From Prorocentrum cordatum (lineage: Eukaryota; Sar; Dinophyceae; Prorocentrales; Prorocentraceae): DNA of 64,000 bases. Positions 51,011-61,640 of this stretch are shown here, one piece after another (position 1 is the first letter of the stretch; every line of letters starts with the position of its first letter). The notes below the pieces were generated by a model. It did no database searches and was not told the origin of the DNA. It saw nothing but the letters and a program-made list of their open reading frames with translations. The stretch covers positions 1 to 64,000 of the forward strand of contig CAUYUJ010004704.1 in the NCBI GenBank assembly GCA_963575745.1, written 5' to 3'. Position numbers and translations under genes: made by a program.

Positions 51011-51395
51011 AGGCCACCGAAGAGGCCTCCCACGAGATCCCAACGGACATCCAATAGGCTGCATACACACGGCCCAATCACGGCGGCGGGACTTGCCGTC
51101 GGCATCTGGATACTATTGACCTGGACTACTTCGCTGATCAACACGTGCTGGCAAGGAAAACAAGTGCCGACGGAATGGAGACCTGCCGACATCATGGCCA
51201 TGTACAACAACAAAGGGCCAATCGACCAGGGGGGCAATTACCGCCCTACCCGTCGATTGCATCATTTGCGAGCTCAGTGCTGGGGAGACGACAAGACGCG
51301 GGGGCCGAGAGCAGACTGACAACGACACAATTCGGTTTCAAGAGACGGATGGGCACCACCGATGCAATTCAGGTTGTGCGCAGACCTGTCTAGAT

Positions 51396-52150
51396 CCGCC
51401 ACCGTGCCGCTGGGCACGGAGTGGGCTTGTCCTCAGGTCCGTTGCCAAATTCCGCAAGCACTCCGGAGGAATCATCAGAAGACTCGGGCCCCAACTTGCC
51501 GAATCCCTCGGGGCTCCCCGCGTGCCCGCCGGGGCTTCCCGCAGCTTCTCGCGCGACTTTGGTTCGGCGCCAAGGGCGAGAAGTCGGGCCCAAAGGGCTC
51601 CAACATGCCCCGAAGACGGCCAACAGGGCACCGATCGGCGCAAGATGCCCAAGACGGCCCGAAGACGGCCCAAGAGGCCTCCAAGACGCCCAAAGGGGCC
51701 TCCAAAAGGCCTCCCAAGAAGGCCCCAAGAGGCCATAATCATTTAGGTTCTTACGTTTTTGGGCAGATGTTGACGTTCTCTCCTGTTCTGTTTTCTGACG
51801 CTCCAAGACGGCCCGAGAGGCCCCCAAGACCACCCCAAGACGATCCAAGAGGCCCACAAGAAGGTCCCAAGCAAGCCTAAGAACGCCCCCAGGCGGCCCA
51901 AGAAGCGCCCAAGACGGCCCCAATACTGCCCCAAAAGGGGTCGAAGAGAGGGAATCCGAACCGACAATCCGAGCCTGCCACCCCAAGAGGCCCCCAGGAG
52001 GCCCCAAGAGGCGCCCAAGAGGCCCCACGAAGCCCCCAAGCGGCCCCCAAGAGGCCACACAAAGACTCAAAACAGCCTCCATGAGGCCCCCGCGAGGCCT
52101 CCCGCGAGACCCCATCGAACATCCAATAGGCTTCATAACAACGGTGGCGG
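51396..52150 (+). mobile_element. 0.76-kb insertion in the LINE with inverted ends
   Basis: Starts CCGCCACCGT (51396) and ends ACGGTGGCGG (52150), a perfect 10-bp inverted repeat. It interrupts the reverse transcriptase between TTDAIQVVRR and the motif A segment. Inside: TTTTTGGGCAGATGTTGACG (51757-51776) and a CCAAGAGGCC array (51640-52080), as in the larger insertion, plus CATCCAATAGGCTTCATA near the right end matching 51048-51066. Confidence 0.75.
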
Positions 52151-53379
52151 GATGGGCCGAAGGCCATTCGAGATCACACGCGGAACGGGACGGATCAATC
52201 GCTATGAGAGCGCTGGACTGGAGGGAAACATTCGACTCGATCAACGTGACCGCTCTTTTGGACGCATTGCGGGTTGTAGTGTACCACCACACAGGCTTTC
52301 TCTCAGAAAGCACACGTGGACAGAAATCACGCACCAGAAACCGACGATCGGGAATTGGGCAGGGTTGCCCTCTATCGCCATTCCTCTTTCCTCTTTGTCA
52401 TGGTGACGAGTTTGGCTCCAAAGAACGCAGAAAACAAACTTGACGAGGCATCGTTCACAGCTCTTGCTGGTAATGTGTTTGTTCTTTGTACGCCGAGGAC
52501 ACCCTCGTGGCTGGACGGCACGCTGGTCAACTACAGTATGCAAGTGCAGAAGCAGGAGCAGAAGTGGGGATGACGCTTTATAGGGTAAATGTCAGCTTAT
52601 ACACAGGCTGCGACATCCAACGTTGAGCACCAGAAGGCAAGCCGATTCCAGCTACTGAACACATCAAGGACCTGGGGACAACGATCTACGGTTCTGTCAA
52701 CATAAAACAAGAGCTGGTTAAAAGACTTGGCGAGCTTGGGGGAAACATCTAACATACACAGGGCTTGGAAACATACGTCCATCAGTGTAGAGAGAAAGCT
52801 GAGCGTATTAGTGGTGCCTGAAATGGGGTATTATGTGAACTCTGCTTGGCAACAAAAAACGGCAGACGAAGTTTGGATGGGTTCCAGGCGCGGTGTCTTC
52901 GCCATATTCTGAACATTCATCCAAAGGGGGCCAACAAAAATGTGCTGCAGCAGGCGGGGGCGATACCTTACATTGGTCAAGTCCTCCAGCATCAAAACAT
53001 GTGGTTTGGGAAACATGGCCGCAGTAGCGACGCGGAGGTGCTCCAAAATCTAACCTTCCAACCAGGCAGCGTGAGACCGACGACTGCTGCTATCGCAAGG
53101 AAGCGTGGTTGGCGCCCTGATATCAGGCCACACGACGCTTCGAAACGGCTTCTGCTCTTCACCGGTGCGTCGCAGACAAACGGCAATGACGTCGTTGTGG
53201 TACACGAGCTGCTGACGAACACGAGCGATCCTGCACTCCGCTTGCACTTCGCTGCTCCTCTCCTCTCCCTCCCTGTGTGGCTGTCGGCCAGGCGGCCGAG
53301 GCAGAGCCCCGGCGAGCGCCCAGCTCTGGCGATGGGCCCCTCCAGGGTCCCAGCCTGGCGCCCTGCCTGGCCCCGTCCT

Positions 53380-53462
53380 CTCCTCCTCCTCCTCCTCCTC
53401 CTCCTCCTCCTCTTCCTCCTCTTCCTCCTCTTCCTCCTCTTCCTCCTCCTCTTCCTCCTCCT
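53380..53462. repeat. (CCT)n array
   Basis: Trinucleotide array directly after the LINE remnant. Confidence 0.9.
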
Positions 53463-53463
53463 C

Positions 53464-53580
53464 TCAGACTTCCACTCCCCTTTCAGCTTTCGATTTCGCG
53501 CGTGCTTTTTTCCCCGATGATCCAGGATGCTCCCCGATGGCCCTCGCCGAGAACACAGGCACACGTCCGAGCGATGCCAG
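53464..53580. mobile_element. inverted-repeat element, family I, copy 3
   Basis: Right end ACACGTCCGAGCGATGCCAG clear; left end diverged. GATGATCCAGGATGCTCC and GATGGCCCTCGCCGAG shared with 34544. Confidence 0.6.
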
Positions 53581-53681
53581 GTTGATGTTTGCGTCAGGGT
53601 AAGGGGGCCGAGCGGTCCGACTGCGTCCCTGGGTGCGTGCCTGAAACGGGCTTCCGCGGTGCGGTATCTTGCTGAATTCTC

Positions 53682-53770
53682 AGAGGAGGAGGAGGAGGAG
53701 GAGGAGGAGGAGGAGGAGGAGGAGGAGGAGCAGGAGGAGGAGGAGGAGCAGGAGGAGGAGGAGGAGGAAA
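53682..53770. repeat. (GGA)n array
   Basis: Trinucleotide array. Confidence 0.9.
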
Positions 53771-53799
53771 AGGAAGCCAAGGAAATGGAGGGAGGGAAC

Positions 53800-53934
53800 C
53801 GCGGCGTCGGCGAGGGGCGGGCGCTTGCAGCGCGACGCCCTCGGGCAACCGCTCGAAGGCGTAGCCGCCCTCGATGTGCGAGCGGGGCCCGACCTCCACG
53901 GTGCCGACGGCCTGCGCGGCGCCGCGGCGCGTCG

Positions 53935-53935
<1 letters not shown>
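53800..53935 (-). CDS. possible exon, unknown gene
   Basis: Minus-strand reading AAQAVGTVEVGPRSHIEGGY then AFERLPEGVALQAPA has natural composition and GC-ending codons, and stands between a (GTC)n and a (GGA)n array, as the exons of the GH3 gene do. No family recognised; perhaps the same gene as 54490-54660. Confidence 0.35.
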
Positions 53936-53969
<34 letters not shown>

Positions 53970-54445
53970 CGTTGTTCGTCGTCGTCGGCGTCGTCCGTCG
54001 GTGTTGCCGTCCGTCCGTTCTTCCGTTCGTCCGTTCTTCCGTTCGTCCGTTCTTCCGTTCGTCCGTCCGTCCGTCCGTCCGTCCGTCGTCGTCGTCGTCG
54101 TCGTCGGTGGCGGCGGCGTCCATCGCGTCGTCGGCGGCGGCGGCGCCCATCGGCGTCGTCGGTCGTCGTTCGGCGGCGTCGTCGTCGGCGTCGTCGGTCG
54201 TCGACATTCGTAGTCGTCCCCGCCGTCGGCGCCATTCGTTGTTCGTCGGCGTTCGTCGTTCGTCATCGTCGTCGCCGTGGTCGGTATCAGCGTTGTTGTC
54301 ATCGTCGTCGTCGTCGCCTATCGTCGACGTTCGTCGTCAACGTCGTCGTCGGCGTCGTCGCCCTTCGTCGTTTGTCGACGTTCGTCGTTCGTTCGTCGAC
54401 GTCGGCGTCGTCGGCATCGGCGTCAATCGCGGATCTCCTCCTCCT
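53936..54445. repeat. (GTC)n and TTCGTCCG arrays
   Basis: About 500 bp of CGT/GTC trinucleotides with a CGTTCTTC/CGTCCGTC block at 54010-54085. Confidence 0.95.
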
Positions 54446-54489
54446 CCTCCTCCTCCTCCTCCTCCTCCTCCTCCTCCCCCTCCTCTTCC

Positions 54490-54660
54490 TCCTCCTCCCC
54501 TGAGCGAGCTCGAAGTTTCCCCGAGCGCGGCGGCGCGCTTCGCGCCGCCAGAATGCCTCCTGCCGCTCCGCGCACCACAGCGTCACCGGCGCGGCCTCGA
54601 GCAGCTCGCCGGCGCAGGCGCGGCCCAGCGCGCACACGACGCAATCGATGCGCGCTTCGA
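54490..54660 (-). CDS. possible exon, unknown gene
   Basis: Minus-strand reading CALGRACAGELLEAAPVTLW then CAERQEAFWRREARR, charged and helical, bounded by a (CCT)n array at 54435-54500. Not recognised. It may belong with 53800-53935 on the same strand. Confidence 0.35.
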
Positions 54661-54800
54661 ACCTGCGCCGCCGCGCTTAGCACCGACGTCGGCACCGTCG
54701 GCGTTGCAGCAGGCGTCGGCGCCGCCGCCGCCGCCGCCACCGCCAGAGACGGTCCGTCGTCGCCGTCGCCGTCGCCCTCGCCGCCGTCACCGCCAGAGTT

Positions 54801-54970
54801 GAAGGGGCCCTGGGACACACAAATCAACACACACAAACAACAGGATTTCCCATCTTTCCCCCTATTCTCTGGGTGTTTTGTCTCCCCCTCACACTTCTTC
54901 CCATATTTTCCCAATACTTTTCTGGGGAATCGACGATGACTTGTGTCTGTGTGTTTTCTTCCCCTCCTGA
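54801..54970 (+). mobile_element. family A element, copy 3
   Basis: GAAGGGGCCCTGGGACACAC to TTCTTCCCCTCCTGA; complete. Confidence 0.85.
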
Positions 54971-55960
54971 AGCGTGGGGCCCGCCGTGCTCGTCGCTCGA
55001 GGCTCGGCGCGCTGCTGTTTTGGGGGGCGTCCTCCTCTTGGGGGGGGCGCCGGGCGCCCCGCGCTCTGCGAGGGGGGCGAGGAGGAGGATGCAGGGAGGT
55101 TACCAGCCTCGAACGTATCCCTATCCCTAAGATTGACACACCAAAAGGCGATGACAATCTTAGGGGTTCGCCCTCAAAAAATAAGGGGATCCCTAAGATT
55201 GGCATCGTGATGAGGAGGTGCCCAGCATAGGGATAGGGATATGGTCCAGGCTGGTAAGGAGGGAGGAGCTGATAAGGGGAGGGGGGCGGGAGGGAAGGAG
55301 ATGGGGAGGAGGGAGGGCGGAGAAGAGCAGAGAGCAGGGCGGGACCTGAAACGTGCTTCTCGTCTTCGTGCCGTTCCCGTTCTCCCTCGCTGTGATCTCG
55401 AATCCGCCTTCACCGCAAAACGAAGTCGAAACGAGAACGGCCCACGAAATCGCCAAAAGCACCGTTTAGGTCCAGCCCTGGAGGAGAAGAGCAGAGAGAA
55501 GGGAGGACGGAGGAGGAGAGCATGGGGTTCAGGTGAGAGTGGGTGGAGGGGGGAATGAGTCGAAGGGGATGGGAGGGAGGAGGGAGGAGAAGAGGATCGA
55601 GGGAGGGAAGAGGAAGGTTGCGAATCTCAAGGTATTATGAGCAAGCGGCCCGGGATTTTGGCGACGAGCACTGGGAAACCAACGAGATCCAGAAAGCAGG
55701 TGAAAGAACACGGCGACAAGAGGTGGCACCGAGAAAATGGCGATGAATCAGCCAGACATCACCACAATCTCACTGGCTGGCCAGACTCCTGTTCGACCCC
55801 ACGCCTGAAACCCTGCTAGGATATCCGAACACGGATACGAACGAAGGGCCATGGGAGACAATTGCGACGACTAACCCAGCGACATGACGACACCTCGTGC
55901 AAAAACGGCGACTGTGGCAGATCCGTAAGAGACCTGCGGGGGGCAACATTGTCATTGACC
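54971..55960. other. no gene; one family E element
   Basis: 55108-55245 has CGTATCCCTATCCCTAAGATTG and CATAGGGATAGGGATATGG facing each other with GATGACAATCTTAGGG between (partly quoted), related to 59903-60290. The remainder is purine-rich and unremarkable. Confidence 0.5.
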
Positions 55961-56510
55961 TGGGTGGTGAAAGAGGCGGGAGGGAGGAGAAACGCAGGAG
56001 CGAGGGATGAGAGGACGGATGAGATGAGAGGACGATGGAGGGATCGCAGAATTCATCGGCGACGTGAATGTCGGCGTCGTCGGTGTGGAGAAGATCGGGC
56101 CCCACATCGACCCGCATCGCCGATGCACTGGCGATGCATCGCAATCCAAGCCCTGCTCGGACCCCACAGAGGAGGCATCGAGGCCTCCAGAGGCGGAACA
56201 TGTCGGGAGGGGGAGGGGGAGGAGGGCAAGGAGGAGGAGGAGGCGGAGGCGGAGGCGGAGGCGGAGGAGGAGGAGGAGGAGGAGGAGGAGGAGGAGGGGC
56301 GAGGAGGAGGTCTCCGGGGGTGGAACAAGCCGATGACAAATATCTGGGAGGCGGAATCCGTCCGCCGGACGTTCACAGCGCCACGTTCACAGCGCCGGCC
56401 CAGGCGAACCCCGCGCGCACCCTGGCCCCCAAAGTGGTGCTGCTGCTGATTGTTCTTGTTCCTTCCCCGAAGCGAGGGGCCCTGCGAGCCCGAGAGCAGC
56501 GGACAGAGCG
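55961..56510. other. no recognised gene; (GGA)n/(GGC)n tract
   Basis: GGA/GGC array at 56208-56298. Around 56160-56200 and 56330-56420 open frames on both strands could hide short exons but carry no features. Confidence 0.4.
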
Positions 56511-56670
56511 GAAGGGGCCCTGGGGCACACGAGTAAATACACGCAAATAACCGGACACCCTATATTTTCCCATGTTTCCTGGGTTTTTGTCTTCCCCCCA
56601 CACCCCATATTTTCCCATATTTTCGGGGGAATCGACGATGAAGTGTGTCTGTGTGTTTTTCCCCTCCTGA
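56511..56670 (+). mobile_element. family A element, copy 4
   Basis: GAAGGGGCCCTGGGGCACAC to TTTTTCCCCTCCTGA; complete. Confidence 0.85.
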
Positions 56671-56875
56671 AGAACATCGGGGGCCCCGTCTCTCATCGGG
56701 CGGGTGCTCACGGGGGGGGCGACCCAAACCGGTGGTGAAGACAAGAGCCCCAACGGTGCCCTTTGGGGAGCGCCTGCCTTCCGAAGCACGAGAGGCCGAG
56801 GAGCCTTCGATGCTCCGACGGTGTGCGACGACTCCGCACGGAAGCGGGACCCGTCGCTGCTCCATGCGCCTTCAC

Positions 56876-56968
56876 GAGGACGACGACGAGGACGACGACG
56901 AGGAAGACGAGGACGAGGACGACGAGGACGACGAGGAAGACGACGAGGACGAGGACGAGGAGGACTCG
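56876..56968. repeat. (GAC)n/(GAG)n array
   Basis: Acidic-codon trinucleotide array; 56671-56875 and 56970-57080 around it may be exonic on either strand. Confidence 0.9.
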
Positions 56969-57089
56969 AGCTTGCCCTTCGTCGATCCCAAGCCTTCCTC
57001 CCTCGCGCCGAAGTCGCCCCGCTGCTCCCCCTGGCGGCCCCCCTCGAGCGGAGGTCGCCCTCTTGTGGAGCTCGAGTAGGGGGCTGACT

Positions 57090-57263
57090 GAAGGGGCCCA
57101 AGGACACACAAATAAATACACACAAATAAAACAAATCCCTATATTTTTCATTTTTTTTTTTTTTGTTTTTTTGAGTTTTTGTCTTCCCCCCCACTTCCCA
57201 TATTTTCCCATATTTCTGGGGAATCGACGATTATTAATTGTGTCTGTGTTTTTTCCCTCCTGA
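57090..57263 (+). mobile_element. family A element, copy 5
   Basis: GAAGGGGCCCAAGGACACAC to TTTTTTCCCTCCTGA, with a long T run in the middle. Confidence 0.85.
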
Positions 57264-57324
57264 CTGACGCAGACATGGGTCCGCGGGGATAGGTGCAACA
57301 GGACTTGCACCAGTGCACCAGTTC

Positions 57325-57771
57325 GTTCGTAGATTCAGCAGCTTGCGCGCCAGATGCAGCAGCTGTGCGTGGATGCAGTGATGCAGCTTCTTCACACGCA
57401 GCAGCTGTTGCCCATGCAACAGTTCGCAACCACACAAAGCATTGCGCACAATGTCACGCGATAGAGCACCATTGATGAATGATTGCGTCTCTCGCCACCG
57501 ACCCATCTGCGCCAGACCCACTACGGTATGCTCGCGCGGCGTCGGCGCGCGCAACAATTTTTGACGCCGCGTTGATCGTTCGACCTTGAACTGATCGCGG
57601 CCCCGATATGTCAAGGCCGAATTCCGTCGGGTCCTGTGGCGTTACCGTGCCCCTCAATGCTTCCGCGTCGTCCTGTCATACGGAAGCCAACCTTGCACGC
57701 CTTCGCCGGCGTTGCCGAGGCGCCATCGCCGCGCGAGCCTGCCGTGCTCGCCTACGAGGTGTTCCCATAAT
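57325..57771 (+). pseudogene. Gln-rich reading frame with three in-frame stops
   Basis: One plus-strand frame from about 57325 to the TAA at 57769-57771 reads IQQLARQMQQLCVDAVMQLL, MQQFATTQSIAHNVTR, then TAG, STIDE, TGA, LRLSPPTHLRQTHYGML, TGA, SFDLELIAAPICQGRIPSGP and on. Apart from the three stops the sequence is coherent, and the frame does not change. Could be a decayed exon, a readthrough frame or chance. Not recognised. The minus strand is also open, so the assignment is tentative. Confidence 0.35.
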
Positions 57772-57947
57772 TACCCCGACGGCATGATCTTTGCACGACG
57801 TCTGGCAGAGGTCTCGACCCCTTCCCAGGGACCCGGCTCGGTGTCCCGAGTCGTTCTCGACGGCCCCAGGGCTCAGCGAGGGCCCCCGGATGCCGAAGGT
57901 GACGGAAAGCCTCCCGTCGCGCTCTCTTCAGGACGCGAGGTGGCCTC

Positions 57948-58071
57948 GCCATCGCTCGGACGCCCATTTCCCGTGCATCGTTCGGTTTCGCGCCGTGTTT
58001 TTTGCTCGATGGTCCAGGGCGGTCCTCGATGGTCCTCGCCGAGAATAACATGTACACGTCCGAGCGATGCC
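57948..58071. mobile_element. inverted-repeat element, family I, copy 4
   Basis: GCCATCGCTCGGACGCCC at the left, ACACGTCCGAGCGATGCC at the right. Confidence 0.75.
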
Positions 58072-58084
58072 ATGGGGGCCTGGC

Positions 58085-58280
58085 TCAGGGCTTAGACTTT
58101 GGCCGCCCCGCGCTGCCGCCGCCGCGCGGGGTGCCCGGCCGCCTGACGCCCACCTCGCCGCTCCAGTCGGCCCGCGTGGACGGCCAGGTCCCGGTGAAAA
58201 AGGGCAGCGAGTCCTGCGGGCCCGCGGGGGCGGCCGGGTCCGGATCGAGGAGTCGAATCGGGTCTTCCTGCCGCGTGCCT
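58085..58280 (-). CDS. possible terminal exon, unknown gene
   Basis: Minus-strand reading DPIRLLDPDPAAPAGPQDSL, PFFTGTWPSTRADWSGEVG, ending GRPKSKP and TGA at 58085. It begins next to a (CCT)n array (58280-58460), has strongly GC-ending codons and is followed by a family I element. Not recognised. Confidence 0.35.
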
Positions 58281-58472
58281 CCTCCTCCTCGTCCTCCTCT
58301 TCCTCCTCTTCCTCCAACTCCTCTTCCTCCTCTTCCTCCAACTCCTCTTCCTCCTCTTCCTCTTCCTCTTCATCTTCTTCTTCTTCTTCTTCTCCTGTTT
58401 GGTCTTCTTCTGCTTTTTCCTCTTCCTCTTCTTCCTCTTCCTCCTCCTCCGCCTCCTCCTCCTCTATCTCCC
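58281..58472. repeat. (CCT)n/(CTT)n array
   Basis: Pyrimidine trinucleotides. 58473-59199 holds no gene I can support; GTGAGCAGC-GCAGCCCTGG repeats occur at 58778-58915. Confidence 0.9.
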
Positions 58473-59199
58473 TCTCCTGATTCCTGATTCCTGGTGGCTG
58501 AAGAAATCGTCGATCGCAGCCCCCCCCCCCCTTGGGCCGGTCGGCCCTGGGAAAATAAGGCCACGTGACCCCCGGAACACCGTTCCCAGCGGTATTTGTA
58601 AGAAGTGTACATGGGAAGCCGACAAGCCGACGAGGAGAGGGAAGGAGGGGAGACAAAGGAGGCCACATCATGATGACAGAGGGGAGGGGAGTGGAGGTGG
58701 GGCTGCCGGCGCGCGTGACGGCGGCGTGGCGCAGGTGCACCCCGTCCATCCCTGACCCCCCCACCCCACCCCACAATGTGAGCAACGGCAGCCCTGATGG
58801 CGAGAGGTGCTCTCCACTAGGAGCAGCCGCGCCCGGAGGGCGAGCAGCAGCCACGATGGTGAGCAGCAGTAGCCCTGGTGGCTGCGGCGACGGTGAGCAG
58901 CGGCAGCCCTGGCGAGGTTGCCTGCTCTTCGGCTGGCGACATGACTATTCTGGTAGCTGCTAGGCCCTAGGCTGCCTGGTGAATGCCGCGCGGAGGGCAG
59001 AGGTGGCAGAGGCTGGGGCGAGGCAGCGTGGAGGCGACGGGGGGGGCGTGATGCTGTGTTCAGGTTGAGGCGACAGCCGTGCGATCGTCACAACTCGAGG
59101 CGCGGACAGCGGAAACGGCGGAACACTCGAGGGTGGGACGTAGGCCGAAAGTGACTGCGCGAGGGTAGCTGCCCGGGTAGCTGGTCGACGGAGGAGTAT

Positions 59200-59378
59200 C
59201 AGGAGGGAACAAAAAACATGCAGAGACACAGTGAACCGTCGATCCCCCAGAAAATGGGGGGAAATGGGGGGAAATGTGGGAAGTGGGGGGGAAGACAAAA
59301 ACCCAGAACGTGTGGGGGAAATATGGGGCATCCTCCTATTTTTGTGTGCATTTCCTTGTGCGTCCTCGGGCCCCTTCG
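59200..59378 (-). mobile_element. family A element, copy 6 (minus)
   Basis: Minus orientation, GAAGGGGCCCGAGGACGCAC to TTTGTTCCCTCCTG. Confidence 0.8.
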
Positions 59379-59520
59379 GAGCAGGCGGCAAGAAAGGCAG
59401 CCGCGGCGGTGGCGGCCCCGCGGCCGCGCCCGGCAGGGCGGAGGGCCCGAAGGGCCTCGCCCTCGCGGGAGCCCTCCGCGGGCGCCCCCGAAGGCGAGCG
59501 GGCGTAGGGCTCCCAATGCT

Positions 59521-59684
59521 AAAGGGAAATCAGGACACACACAAATAAATACACACAAATAAAAATAGTCCCCATATTTTCCCATATTTTCTGGGTTTTT
59601 GCCTTCCCCCCCACTGCCCATGTTTTCCCATGTTTTCTGGGGAATCGAGGATTAATTGTGTCTGTGTGTTTCTTCCCCTCCTGA
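59521..59684 (+). mobile_element. family A element, copy 7
   Basis: Left end diverged (AAATCAGGACACACACAAAT), right end TTTCTTCCCCTCCTGA; opposite to copy 6 and only 140 bp away, so the pair could fold. Confidence 0.8.
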
Positions 59685-59955
59685 AATGCGCTGACTCGAA
59701 CCAGACACGAGCGTACGGCAGGTCCGTGCCGTGTCGACCCTGGCGTTGGTTTCTGACACCGCGGGGATCGTTCAGCCTTGAACGATCGGCCGCCTCCGCA
59801 ACGCCCAAATGTTCAACATCGATCGATTCTGGGTCGCCGGCGGCGTCCAACCTTGAACGCCCGCGCTGGGGTCGCCGCTGGTCGACACGACGCAAACCTA
59901 CCATATCCCTATCCCTAAGACTAACAAGCCAGAAGTCGACGACAATCTTAGGTTT
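59685..59955. other. no recognised gene
   Basis: GATCGTTCAGCCTTGAACGATC palindrome at 59766-59787 (22 bp, quoted in part: TTCAGCCTTGAA). Frames open on both strands without features. Confidence 0.4.
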
Positions 59956-60163
59956 GGACGCCCGGAAGGGACACGGACAAAAATGGGTACGGTGCCCAAC
60001 AACAAATGTTGTCCCAAACCGACAGCGGCCGCTGTTGGGCAGGCGGCCTTCTGTCTCAAATGGACACAGGCCGCGGCGGCGTGGACAGCGAATCCGGTTC
60101 AAAATGAACAAGAACAGCTGTTTGGCATTGTCCCCATTCTTTCCGTACCCATTTCGGGCGTCC
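59956..60163. mobile_element. inverted-repeat element, family F, copy 2
   Basis: GGACGCCCGGAAGGGACACG at the left, CGTACCCATTTCGGGCGTCC at the right, interior AACAGCGGCCGCTGTTGGG; nested in family E sequence (CCCTAAG-TTAACAAGCC on both sides). Confidence 0.85.
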
Positions 60164-60720
60164 AGATCCCTAAGGTTAACAAGCCAAAAGTCGACGACAA
60201 TCTTAGGGACGCGCCCTCAGAGACGGAGGGAATCCCTGAGGTCGGCATCGAGACGAGGCGATGCCAATCACAGGGATGGGGATATGTTCCAGGCTGGTGA
60301 CGACTCTGGGGCCGGTTTGGGGGTTCCACCGAGCTGGACGGAGGTCTGGGCCTTCTGGCCGTGGCTGCCACCGCGGCGTTTGTTCCAACCTTTTCTTTTT
60401 GCGCCCTCAGCGCACGTTGCCTTCGTCGCCTTTCCCGAGCCCCCCGCCCCCTTGCTTCGTTTCCCCTCAAGTCTCGCGCGTGGGTGCAGGCGGGGAGCTC
60501 CAATCGGTGCCCCCGCCGAACACGGCGATCGAAGACGTATCGCCCATTTATGCCCCATAAAGACACCATTGCCCGGACCCTGCGCCCGACCCCCACTTTC
60601 ACCCTCCAATGGCAGGGATAGGGATATGCTCCAGGCTGGTGAGACTGTGGGGCCGGTTTGGGGGGTTCCACCGAGCTGGACGGAGGTCTGGGCCTTCCGG
60701 CGGTGGCGGGGGTGGCCACT
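60164..60720. repeat. family E sequence, two direct copies
   Basis: AGGGATGGGGATATGTTCC, GGGGCCGGTTTGGGGG and CCACCGAGCTGGACGGAGGT at 60282-60350 recur at 60614-60690. Between them is an open stretch without a recognised gene. Confidence 0.7.
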
Positions 60721-61085
60721 CTCGCCAGAGTGACCGGCCACGCTCGCCCAGGTGGAAGGCATAAGGGCCTCTCCACCTGCACATGAGACCCCCCCGAGGC
60801 GACCACCGTGCCCGCGACTGTCGGAGTAACCTTCGTGACCGACTGCGAGTATGTTGCATACGGGTGGTATTCCCACAGGCTCTTGGAGCGAACATTTGAA
60901 ATAATGTCAGAGTTCCCATGGATACCGAAAGCTACACTGACGTCGCAGTCCCACGAACCCACCAGCGTCAATCAGTAAGACATGTGGTGCATGGGGAGGG
61001 GAACAAGCGTCACCTTGTGCTGAGCTATACCATCGCCGACGAGTTCGCTGGTTTTGCTGCTGCCACGGTACGGCTATTTTCGGGG
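60721..61085. other. no gene seen
   Basis: Unique, moderate-GC sequence; short frames only. Confidence 0.4.
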
Positions 61086-61275
61086 GCAAGCGAGGGGGGA
61101 AGTGAGAAAGAGAAGGCCTTCTCAAAGGCTCGGAAATCCCCCGGCCTTCTGAGAAGTTCTCTAAGCCTTCCCCGCAGACACAGAACAAACTTCTCAGAAG
61201 GCGCGAGGGCCTCCGAGAAGTCTCGCCGCCCTCCGAGAAGTCCTGTTCCCTCTGGTTTTCCCCCCTCGCTCGCCG
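61086..61275. mobile_element. inverted-repeat element, family J, copy 2
   Basis: GGCAAGCGAGGGGGGAAGTG at the left, TTTTCCCCCCTCGCTCGCC at the right; interior GGCCTTCTGAGAAG blocks as at 35812 and 39440. Confidence 0.65.
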
Positions 61276-61313
61276 CCGATCTCTACCCGTGGTAGACCGC
61301 ACCATAGAGTTGG

Positions 61314-61510
61314 CGCGTGCAAGAAAAGCGCACCTGCTCCGGGTGCGCCTTCTGCGGGCCGCGCGATTGCCGTGGGTCGTGCGGTGTGCAGGACCCCTCG
61401 AGCGGCAACCCGTGCGTGCCCACCTCCTCCGCTCCCCCCTCCGCCGTGTGCCGCCGCCGTCGCTGCTCGACCATGCAAGAGCTCATGGAATCGGACTGCC
61501 CGGGAATATG
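61314..61510 (+). CDS. possible Cys-rich exon
   Basis: Plus-strand reading QEKRTCSGCAFCGPRDCRG, SCGVQDPSSGNPCVP, AVCRRRRCSTMQELMESDCP: ten Cys in about 60 residues, strongly GC-ending codons, no stop until 61510. Looks like a small extracellular-type Cys domain, family not recognised. It is followed by a (GGA)n array and then another plausible plus-strand exon. Confidence 0.45.
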
Positions 61511-61526
61511 ATGTCGGCGGGGTAGG

Positions 61527-61640
61527 AGGAGGAGGAGGAGGAGGAGGAGGAGGAGGAGGAGGAGGAGGAGGAGGAAGAGGAGGGGGAGGAGGAGGAGGAG
61601 GAGGAGGAGGAGGAGGAGGAGGAGGAAAGGGAGGAGGAGG
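61527..61640. repeat. (GGA)n array
   Basis: Trinucleotide array between two plausible plus-strand exons. Confidence 0.95.

Larger units (their letters stand above)
48529..51090 (+). mobile_element. 2.56-kb insertion in the LINE with inverted ends
   Basis: Begins CCGCCACAGTGCC and ends CACGGCGGCGG (imperfect 11-bp inverted repeat). It contains (GGA)n and (CCT)n arrays, a minus-strand retrogene, a CCAAGAGGCC array, and TTACGTTTTTGGGCAGACGTTGACGTTCTC (50719 onward, partly quoted: TTTTTGGGCAGACGTTGACG), shared with the second insertion. Confidence 0.6.
48342..53262 (+). pseudogene. LINE reverse transcriptase, degenerate and split by two insertions
   Basis: Non-LTR retrotransposon remnant in three segments. 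Segment 1, 48342-48528: VGLVMSKLKRRTTSGLNDI, the pre-palm block. Segment 2, 51091-51395: INTCWQGKQVPTEWRPADI, NKGPIDQGGNYRP and FGFKRRMGTTDAIQVV, fingers motifs 1-2. Segment 3, 52151-53262: ALDWRETFDSIN (motif A with catalytic Asp), GIGQGCPLSPFLF (motif B), LYAEDTLVA (motif C, where the first Asp of YADD is Glu), IKDLGTTIY, then RRSLDGFQARCLRHILNIH, the C-terminal helical region. Many frame changes and stops in segment 3. The Glu in motif C and the breaks mean it cannot work. Segments are separated by sequences with matching CCGCCACCGTG-type inverted ends. Confidence 0.8.
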
